Source: Candidatus Bathyarchaeota archaeon
Lineage (GTDB): Archaea > Thermoproteota > Bathyarchaeia > Bathyarchaeales > DTEX01
Assembly: GCA_021162225.1 (NCBI GenBank)
Contig: JAGGZB010000176.1
Coordinates: forward strand, 1 to 12,000
Direction: 5' to 3'
Length of the DNA stretch: 12,000 nucleotides
This document shows positions 6,228 through 12,000 of the stretch, piece by piece. The notes under the pieces are model-generated. The model made no database searches. It saw nothing but the letters and a program-made list of their open reading frames with translations, and was not told the DNA's origin. The position numbers and the translations under genes were made by a program. Numbering within the stretch: position 1 is the stretch's first letter; each line of letters begins with the position of its first letter.

Positions 6228-7188
6228 TTATATCACCTACCGACCTGCATAGAATTTTAAGCTTCTCAGATGCCTTACTATAAGGCAGGAACTCGAGTCC
6301 CGTATTCGGGGAGACATATAATGTCTCTCCATTAACAATCTCATTTATGGCTTCAACTCTTCGTCTAACCTGCTCTTTATCCTCCATCTTCGTCGTTCTT
6401 CCATCAACGATTCCAGCCTGAATTTCCTTATCCACACCGAATTCTCTCAGCAGATTAAGATTCTTCTCGTAGCCCTCTACGAAGTCTAAACCTATAACGT
6501 CAACGTTGAAGTCTAGCACTTCTGGGAAGATTCTTTCAGCATCCCTAAAATAAGTGACTAGGAAGAATTTCGCGTCTACGCCTCGTCTAATGACTTCTAT
6601 AGCGTCCTTCATGATGCTCAAATCTTCCTTTTCAGCGTAGAGTAATGAAGGTTCGTCGATCTGGATGTATTTAGCTCCCTTCTTAACTAGTTCTTTTGCC
6701 TCCTGGTTCATTATATGTGCAATATCCATCACTAGATCAGTTTTGTTTCCGTAAAACTTGTCTTCAGAGAGAGCTGCGAGAGTGAAGCATGATAGCACGG
6801 CTTTTATTTCACGTTCTATGCTGTACGCGACTCTGAATTCGTCGACTATTATGTTCCTCTTCCTTTCAAGCTTGGCTTTAACCTTCGGTATCCTATAGTA
6901 GAGGTTGTTATCGAAGTATCTTACTAAACCGTTCATTTCAAAGCCATCGATCTTGGTTGCCAGATGGCAGAGGAGATCATGCCAGAGGAGCTGGCCATCA
7001 GTGAAGACTCTTACACCAGCGTCTCTTTGTTCACGTATAACTTCAGCCACAGCCTTCGCATAGGTGGCTTCGTCTATTCCCCCACCGCCTTCTTTTTGTA
7101 ATCCCTCAACCTTTCTGAGATACTCTCTAAACCATGGGGGACGAGGATAGCTACCTACAGTTGTTGGGATTACTCTGCTCATAATCAT
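6220..7188 (-). CDS. MetE-like paralogue lacking all zinc ligands
   Basis: A 322-residue protein, paralogous along its whole length to the adjacent catalytic MetE: same N-terminal IPTTVGSYPRPPW, same DEPSL (D178 E179 P180), same YVSPNTGLEFLP end block. At the aligned zinc positions it has V211, Y213, D235 and T296 instead of His, Cys, Glu and Cys, so it cannot bind zinc in the known way. It may be a structural or donor-binding partner, like the inactive N-terminal barrel of two-domain MetE, or an enzyme with another methyl acceptor. I chose ATG 7188 because GGAGG (7194-7198) sits 5 bases before it; the longer frame from TTG 7200 would put this ribosome site inside the gene. ATG 7182 also matches the paralogue's start. 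First gene of the pair, with a promoter near 7262-7272. Confidence 0.8.
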   Translation of the reverse strand: MIMSRVIPTTVGSYPRPPWFREYLRKVEGLQKEGGGGIDEATYAKAVAEVIREQRDAGVRVFTDGQLLWHDLLCHLATKIDGFEMNGLVRYFDNNLYYRIPKVKAKLERKRNIIVDEFRVAYSIEREIKAVLSCFTLAALSEDKFYGNKTDLVMDIAHIMNQEAKELVKKGAKYIQIDEPSLLYAEKEDLSIMKDAIEVIRRGVDAKFFLVTYFRDAERIFPEVLDFNVDVIGLDFVEGYEKNLNLLREFGVDKEIQAGIVDGRTTKMEDKEQVRRRVEAINEIVNGETLYVSPNTGLEFLPYSKASEKLKILCRSVGDINE

Positions 7189-7200
7189 GTATTCCTCCAA

Positions 7201-7357
7201 CGTAGTAGTGTGGGGCCCTTCTCACCTAGACTTGAAGGCCAGTCCATCTTTACCCGTACAGATTATTTAAGCATTTGGATGCCGTAAGCATCTTATTTTC
7301 GTGATGATATAAAAGCAAGTTGCAGGAACGAGTTAACAGTTTAGGCCTTGGAGATGA
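7201..7357. promoter_or_regulatory. Divergent promoter region between the MetE pair and the glycosidase gene
   Basis: The minus-strand TATA-like box is read as gcttaaataat (7262-7272), giving a leader of roughly 50 bases before the MetE-like gene. The plus-strand box is atataaaag (7307-7315), about 50 bases before ATG 7366. Between them is a perfect 5-bp dyad GATGC-cgtaa-GCATC (7278-7292). TAAGCAT occurs twice in direct orientation (7268-7274 and 7286-7292), the first copy touching the MetE-side box. This arrangement could be an operator. GGAGATGA (7350-7357) is the ribosome site of the glycosidase gene, 8 bases before its ATG. Confidence 0.4.
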
Positions 7358-7365
7358 ACTGAATA

Positions 7366-9474
7366 ATGGTTGGGAAACCTTGGTGGCATAGGCCTTTAAC
7401 GATAGCTGACTTGGAAATAATGGGTGCCGATGAGGTTTTGAGGATCAATCCAGCTGAGCTAGCCGAGAAAAAGAAGCGGATGGGATTCAATGCTGAGCAT
7501 TTAACATGTAGCGACATTTACGGCGGAGAGAAGGGAATCTTTTATTTTAAAACTAAGATTGCCAAGAGGGTTCCCAGAGATTTCTTTAGTGAATATATAC
7601 CGGAGGCACATAAGCGGGGGATAAAGGTTCTAGCCTACTACAACGTTCATTGGATTCACGTTGATTTTGGAAGGGAACATCCGGAGTGGCTTCAAGTAGA
7701 TTCTAAGGGGAGAATAATTGATGACCTTTATGGCTCCGGGAACGCTCCCTGCGTTAATTCGCCGTCGTGGAGGAGATTCTCGCTTCAGGGGATAAGAGAT
7801 TTAGCCTCCTACGATATTGACGGGATATTTTTAGATGGACCCATATTCACGCCGGAAGCATGCTACTGTAAAAGTTGCCAAGAAAAGTTTAGACAAAGGT
7901 ATGGCTTAGAACTTCCTAGGGAAAAGAACTGGAAAGATCCGGCTTGGAGAAAATTCATAGAATTCAGATATGATAGTATAGCTGAATACCTAAGGGATGC
8001 CGCTGAAACTCTGAAAGAAATTAGACCTAGAACCGTCATATACATGAACTGTACAGGTCTCTGGCCATCCTGGCCTGCTGCCAGAGATAATCGCCGGCTA
8101 ATGTCATATCAGGATATTCTTGGAGCCGAAGGCGGCTTCCTCTATTATGATTTGAGAACTATTCCTCTCTGGAAGCCCGGAATGACTGCTAAGATTCTCG
8201 AGACTCAAGCGGAAGGCAAACCTACAGTCATCTTCATATCTGGAGCTCATCACTGCTGGGGCGAATACCTTCTAACACCAGTAGAGACAAAGCTGCTCTA
8301 TGCCGATTCGATTGCTAATGGAGCTAATCCATGGTATGGCATACCACATCACTTAACTGACAAGCCTGGAGCGTTAGCTGCTGGGGAAATGAATCATTTC
8401 ATATTGAACAACGCTGAGTTTCTGGAGGACACTGTCTCCCTAGCATACGTCGCAGTTTTCTGGTCTAGTAGAACGGCAGACTTTTATAGGGCGAGTATTC
8501 CAACCACAGATTTCACTCCTCACGGAGAACGTGCAGAGAAGAGAGCGGCTGCCGGAAACTTCTACGCTAGCTTCCTAGGCTGTTATGAAGCCCTCGTGAG
8601 ATCGCATATTCCCTTCGATATTCTGGACGAGGAAGCCTTGAAGCCGAATATCCTAAGCAGATATGACCTCATAATTGCTCCTAACTGCGCATGTATATCG
8701 GAGGATAAGGCTGGAGTACTCAGCGGATATGTTAGGGAGGGAGGAAACCTCATCGTATCCTTTGAGACCTCAAGATATGATGAATATGGTGACCTGCTTG
8801 ACGATTTTAGGCTGTCGGAGGTCTTTGGCGTAAGCGTCAATCAGGGAACCTTCGGACCTATGGGTATGGATTACATGTCTATTGTGAATAGACATCCGGT
8901 TTTTGAGGGAGTTAGTGCGGATATGCTTCCGTCGCCGATCTATGGAATAGAGGTGTCTCCTGGAACGGCGAGGACTATAGCAATGTATCATGAGAAGATG
9001 CCATCCAGATATGTGAAGGTTCCGCCGATCTCCAAGAATCCCTCCATAACGATCAATACTTACGGGAAGGGACGATGCCTTTACATAGCCGGAAACCTCT
9101 TTGAGCACTACCATAAGTATCATTGTCCAGATCACAGAAGGATAATCGCTAACTCGGCACGATGGATGTCTAAGCCCCTTGTAACGCTGAGTAATGCTCC
9201 TCAAAGCGTTGAAGTAACGGTTAGGCGACAACTAGAGAAGAACAGAATTCTAATTCATCTCGTAAACTTCACTGGCGAGATGACCAGACCGATGGAATCA
9301 GTTGTTCCCATAAAAGATGTAGAAGTAACCGTTCACGGCTTCAGAATCTGCGAGCGCGCTAAAGCCCTCCGGCTTGGAAAAGACTTAGAGATTAAGCCTA
9401 ACGAGGACTCAGCGTCGTTCATTATACCGATGATCAAAGAGTATGAAGTTATAGTCCTAAAAACAGCCGAATAA
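7366..9474 (+). CDS. Glycoside-hydrolase-like protein (GHL6-type barrel with beta-galactosidase-type trimerisation domain)
   Basis: A 702-residue protein without signal peptide, so probably acting on imported oligosaccharides in the cytoplasm. The N-terminal half (about 10-345) reads as a glycosidase (beta/alpha)8 barrel of the hypothetical GHL6 type. It has GIKVLAYYNVHW (85-96), EHPEWLQVDSKG (104-115), the strand DGIFLDGP (152-159, D157 a nucleophile candidate), a CYCKSC metal or structural cluster (C166, C168, C171) followed by F..RYG, and ILGAEGGFLYYD (251-262, E255 a possible acid/base). Residues about 355-530 resemble the beta-galactosidase trimerisation domain (class-I-amidotransferase-like fold: YDLIIAPN, LSGYVREGGNLIVSFET). 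A C-terminal beta domain follows (about 620-702, ILIHLVNFTG). The substrate is unknown; neighbouring fucose/arabinose-isomerase-like genes hint at a deoxyhexose or pentose glycoside. Start ATG 7366 with GGAGATGA 8 bases upstream. Confidence 0.75.
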   Translation: MVGKPWWHRPLTIADLEIMGADEVLRINPAELAEKKKRMGFNAEHLTCSDIYGGEKGIFYFKTKIAKRVPRDFFSEYIPEAHKRGIKVLAYYNVHWIHVDFGREHPEWLQVDSKGRIIDDLYGSGNAPCVNSPSWRRFSLQGIRDLASYDIDGIFLDGPIFTPEACYCKSCQEKFRQRYGLELPREKNWKDPAWRKFIEFRYDSIAEYLRDAAETLKEIRPRTVIYMNCTGLWPSWPAARDNRRLMSYQDILGAEGGFLYYDLRTIPLWKPGMTAKILETQAEGKPTVIFISGAHHCWGEYLLTPVETKLLYADSIANGANPWYGIPHHLTDKPGALAAGEMNHFILNNAEFLEDTVSLAYVAVFWSSRTADFYRASIPTTDFTPHGERAEKRAAAGNFYASFLGCYEALVRSHIPFDILDEEALKPNILSRYDLIIAPNCACISEDKAGVLSGYVREGGNLIVSFETSRYDEYGDLLDDFRLSEVFGVSVNQGTFGPMGMDYMSIVNRHPVFEGVSADMLPSPIYGIEVSPGTARTIAMYHEKMPSRYVKVPPISKNPSITINTYGKGRCLYIAGNLFEHYHKYHCPDHRRIIANSARWMSKPLVTLSNAPQSVEVTVRRQLEKNRILIHLVNFTGEMTRPMESVVPIKDVEVTVHGFRICERAKALRLGKDLEIKPNEDSASFIIPMIKEYEVIVLKTAE

Positions 9475-9499
9475 CATAGCTGAGAATAAAAATGGAGAC

Positions 9500-9518
9500 T
9501 CTTTTTCACACTTTTGGC
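9500..9518 (+). terminator. T-rich tract after the glycosidase gene
   Basis: Two T runs (ctttttc and cttttgg) occur 25-45 bases after the TAA stop, ahead of the convergent isomerase-like gene. They fit archaeal T-tract termination; no hairpin is needed or obvious. Confidence 0.35.
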
Positions 9519-9708
9519 GTGTAGAAAAATCCTTCATATAGACGGCAGATTGGGAGTAGGCGGTTAGAATACTGAGGATTCAAAGCCCGAATCGGCTGTA
9601 AATGATGCTCATTGCTATGTTTCATGCTTCTATTGGAGAACCGAGTCTCTTAACTTGGGATCCTTATGCTTCAGCTGTGAGCATACTCCCTTCGCTAACA
9701 TCGCATGT

Positions 9709-9750
9709 CAAAAAGTTTACTATATTATCCAGTTCTTCATAAGTGAAGAA
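9709..9750 (-). terminator. Hairpin over the stop codon plus T5 tract
   Basis: TTCTTCA (9733-9739) and TGAAGAA (9744-9750) form a perfect 7-bp stem with a 4-base loop, and the stem contains the TGA stop (9737-9739) of the isomerase-like gene. A T5 run on the minus strand (complement of 9710-9714) follows about 20 bases later. It could act as a terminator or 3'-end stabiliser. The gap of 9475-9736 otherwise shows no recognisable gene. Confidence 0.35.
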
Positions 9751-11014
9751 TCCTCAAATTTAAGAGTTTACTTGTCTCCTGGAGGGCGTTGAGCCAATGC
9801 CCGTAAGTCATAGATATGTGCTGTGAACCTACAAGTAGTTTTGGGAGATTCTTAACGTCGCCTTTAACATTCATGTGGATTATTATGCGGCAGTGAATTC
9901 CATCCTCGCTCCTCTTAACCCAACCCTCGACGACCAAGATCTTGCTTAGCGACGAATCCATGTTAAGCAGGGTCATAGGCTGACCGGCCTTGACATCAGC
10001 GTATCCCGTAGCTCCAAATCCCCTGCCATGATAATCTCTTATCGTATACTTTGTTGAAGCCATGGATAATGGCATTATGTCATGCTCGATCGTGACCTCC
10101 CCCTCCTCAGCCTCGAAGAAGCCGGGCTTGTAGCCGAAGTTTCCCATTAGAACCGGTTGGTTGCTCACGGCGTGAAGCATCAACGAGGAGAGCATAGCCG
10201 TGATGTCGCCTTCACATGCACACATTATCCCCTCATCTATCAGCTTGTCAAAGGCTAAGCATGGAACGACCGGTCTTTCCTCCGTGAATCGGCCGCAGTT
10301 TATCGTTACTCCATTTGCATCTTCCCTTTCGCATAGGTATTTTAGCGTCAAGTACACGCGGACTGCATTCATCAGATCCTCCTCGTTCGGCTCTAGGATC
10401 CTCTCAAAGTCTCTCCTCCACTTTTCAAGTTCCTCCTTCACGGCATCATCCGGGATTCTATCGTAGTATCTGTAAAACTCGTTTGTCTCGATGTGTCTAG
10501 CTCTAACCCCGAATCTCCTCTCGATCGCGTAAAAGTCCCATGGACCATATGGAGCCGAGAAGGATGGGATCTCGCCTATATAAAGAAATTTGCTCTGCCT
10601 CAAAAACTTCTTCACTCTTAAGGCTCTTATGAAATCTTCTGTAGTCTCTCCTCTTATTATAGGTAATCCATAAAGTGATATCGTGTAGATCTCCAGTGGA
10701 TTTTCGCCCATTGAGCCTACAAGTAGGGCGTCATCGTCATAGGTGAGGATTTCTGGAAGCCGCCTTAGGTCGCTATGGTTGCTTATTATGAAAGGCTCCT
10801 TAACATCCACAAAATCAAGCCTAATTCTCTCCTTAAACCTCTTAACGAGCTCTCTGGCCTTTTTCACGGTCTCCTGTAATCCTATCTTGGGGATTCGAGG
10901 GGTTCCCTTAACATCTGGAGAGCAGACGCTTCCGTAACGTTCACGGTAATGATACAGGCCTATATAGACAGGTTTTATCTTAACTATTCCTCTCGGAGCT
11001 CCTTCCAAGCTCAC
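9737..11014 (-). CDS. L-fucose/L-arabinose isomerase-like protein (COG2407 type)
   Basis: A 425-residue cytoplasmic protein of the L-fucose isomerase-related family, which interconverts aldoses and ketoses with Mn2+ or has related sugar roles. Marks seen are the N-terminal alpha/beta domain with LLVGSMGENP (97-106), the helical EKWRRDFERILEPNEEDLMNAVRVYLTLKYL stretch (197-227), VVPCLAFDKL (249-258), the metal-site CEGD (C267 E268 D270), EHDIMPLSMA (310-319; H311) and the C-terminal SQHISMTYGHW (397-407; H399), comparable to the HH.....GD end block of the family. Start is GTG 11014, overlapping the stop of the preceding paralogue as GTGA, with GAGGA just upstream, so the two are translationally coupled. 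The usual HCxxAP-like motif is altered to HDIMPL, so the activity on a sugar is uncertain. Confidence 0.75.
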   Translation of the reverse strand: MSLEGAPRGIVKIKPVYIGLYHYRERYGSVCSPDVKGTPRIPKIGLQETVKKARELVKRFKERIRLDFVDVKEPFIISNHSDLRRLPEILTYDDDALLVGSMGENPLEIYTISLYGLPIIRGETTEDFIRALRVKKFLRQSKFLYIGEIPSFSAPYGPWDFYAIERRFGVRARHIETNEFYRYYDRIPDDAVKEELEKWRRDFERILEPNEEDLMNAVRVYLTLKYLCEREDANGVTINCGRFTEERPVVPCLAFDKLIDEGIMCACEGDITAMLSSLMLHAVSNQPVLMGNFGYKPGFFEAEEGEVTIEHDIMPLSMASTKYTIRDYHGRGFGATGYADVKAGQPMTLLNMDSSLSKILVVEGWVKRSEDGIHCRIIIHMNVKGDVKNLPKLLVGSQHISMTYGHWLNALQETSKLLNLRILHL

Positions 11015-12000
11015 CTGTCCTCTTCAATAATCTTTAATCCGAGAAGTCTCGCCAGATTTATTGCTTGCCTCCTCCAATCTCCATAAAGTGTTACTCTGTG
11101 CCATCCGAAGTCGACCTCCGCATTCCAGTTCTCAAGTATCCTCTCGGCATCGGTCTCCGCCGCCAACTTCGTGCGGCAAGCCCTATCATCCTCAATATTC
11201 GCAACAGTTATGCCTTGATGAATGCACATAGCTTTTGCCTCAACGTTTATTCTTAGTGTGGTTACGGTCTCGCCGAGTGGCATAAGCGACTGAACCGCAG
11301 CGCCCTTTCTATCCTCTGAATGCGAGCGTATAATGTAGGGGTTGCTCAGTCCATTCGGTCCATAAACCCTATTTGATGCTACGCAGTGAACGTAAATTAT
11401 CTGGTTGGACGTGGTGTCGATCACTGGATCAGAGACGTAGCCCGGCCTTCCAGTCAGATATCTCATCATTAACTGCGTTATTGTAGAGTTTAGATCAGCC
11501 TCGCATACGCCCGTTGACCCTTCATTATTAAGCTGGAATAGTGCTAGGCATGGATAGGCGGGTAGTTTCCCACCGTAGTATAGGTTTAGGCAATCTATAG
11601 TTACGGCATCCGCATCACTATCCTGCATGGCCCTCTTTAATGCTAGATACATCCTTGCGGATTTCACGATCTCCTCTCTTGTAGGCTCAATGACCTTTAG
11701 TGCCTCTCTTATCCATTTATCCGCTATCTTTTCAGCCTCGGCCTCGTCGGTCTTTTCATAGTATGCATTCAATTCGTCGGAGGTCATCCTTATTACTCGG
11801 ATGCCAAATGCATCTTTGATCTTCTTTGAAATATCCGATATGTCTCTATCTGTTATGTCAAGTATCCTTGAGTTCTTAAGCATCTTTATGACTCCTAAAA
11901 GCCTGATTGCGTCTATTGCATCATTCATATTTGATGAGGCAACTCCGACCACTGGAAGGTTCTTCCTCTTGGCCATCGAAAATGCCCTTAAGAACCCTCC
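11011..12000 (-). CDS. Second L-fucose/L-arabinose isomerase-like paralogue (N-terminus beyond right edge)
   Basis: The frame is open through the window edge (GGFLRAFS precedes the Met at 11976 in frame). Alignment with the downstream paralogue shows about 110 N-terminal residues missing, so the ATG at 11976 is internal. Visible are 329 residues. Counting from Met 11976, they include YPCLALFQL (141-149), CEAD (158-161; E159 and D161 as metal ligands, in place of CEGD), YVHCVASNRVYG (195-206; H197 C198, the His-Cys form of the family motif) and a closing WHRVTLYGDWRRQAINLARLLGLKI (292-316) that matches the H....GD...... end of arabinose/fucose isomerases. It is the upstream gene of a coupled pair. 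Its active-site blocks look nearer to the family norm than those of its partner, so if only one is catalytic this is the better candidate. Substrate unknown. Confidence 0.75.
   Translation of the reverse strand, partial: GGFLRAFSMAKRKNLPVVGVASSNMNDAIDAIRLLGVIKMLKNSRILDITDRDISDISKKIKDAFGIRVIRMTSDELNAYYEKTDEAEAEKIADKWIREALKVIEPTREEIVKSARMYLALKRAMQDSDADAVTIDCLNLYYGGKLPAYPCLALFQLNNEGSTGVCEADLNSTITQLMMRYLTGRPGYVSDPVIDTTSNQIIYVHCVASNRVYGPNGLSNPYIIRSHSEDRKGAAVQSLMPLGETVTTLRINVEAKAMCIHQGITVANIEDDRACRTKLAAETDAERILENWNAEVDFGWHRVTLYGDWRRQAINLARLLGLKIIEEDR

Noticed and set aside
7189..7200. TTG at 7200 as start of the MetE-like paralogue
   Set aside because: It would place the GGAGG ribosome site inside the coding sequence; ATG 7188 sits 5 bases after that site.
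7301..7362. GTGATGA and CTGA 55 bases apart, resembling box C and box D of a guide RNA
   Set aside because: There is no D' box, the C'-like GAGATGA abuts the CTGA, and both are better explained by the promoter box and ribosome site of the glycosidase gene.
8770..9231. 153-residue open frame on the minus strand
   Set aside because: Shadow of the glycosidase gene, which has clear family motifs throughout.
9602..9742. 46-codon plus-strand frame starting ATG ATG
   Set aside because: No ribosome site, no recognisable family, runs into the convergent gene, and the opposite strand is broken by stops.
1..12000. CRISPR array, insertion sequence or defence system
   Set aside because: No regularly spaced repeats, transposase, terminal inverted repeats or known defence genes were found.

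Overview
The window is archaeal. The evidence is an encoded-CCA leucine tRNA with a 21-nt bulge-helix-bulge intron at a non-canonical position, a UbiA prenyltransferase of the archaeal ether-lipid type, two stand-alone MetE-like methyltransferases without the bacterial two-domain layout, GGTGA/GGAGG ribosome sites, AT-rich TATA/BRE-like boxes and T-tract terminators. Moderate base composition, frequent GTG/TTG starts and the unusual tRNA intron fit the Thermoproteota/Bathyarchaeia-type archaea better than Euryarchaeota, but this placement is inference.

Layout, left to right. A glutamate 5-kinase (proB, minus strand) runs off the left edge and is divergent from a geranylgeranylglyceryl-phosphate geranylgeranyltransferase-like UbiA protein (621-1490). 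Then come tRNA-Leu(CAG) with its intron (1543-1651) and, 7 bases further on, the decayed 3' part of an MBL-fold hydrolase gene on the minus strand (1659-1882). A neutral-ceramidase-like protein (2037-3377) is followed by about 390 bases with no recognisable gene. Next are an anchored SIMPL-domain protein (minus, 3772-4578) and, divergent from it, a flavin-reductase-like protein (4714-5217).

The central pair (minus, 5253-7188) is two overlapping MetE-like genes. The downstream one keeps all four zinc ligands. The upstream one has lost every one of them, which suggests a catalytic plus non-catalytic (or differently acting) partnership in methionine synthesis or methyl transfer.

The right third looks like a carbohydrate locus. 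It holds a 702-residue glycoside-hydrolase-like protein with a beta-galactosidase-type trimerisation region (7366-9474), convergent with two tandem, overlapping L-fucose/L-arabinose-isomerase-like genes (minus, 9737-11014 and 11011 to beyond the right edge). The two isomerase-like paralogues are divergent in their active-site regions. Most other open frames in the window are shadows of these genes.
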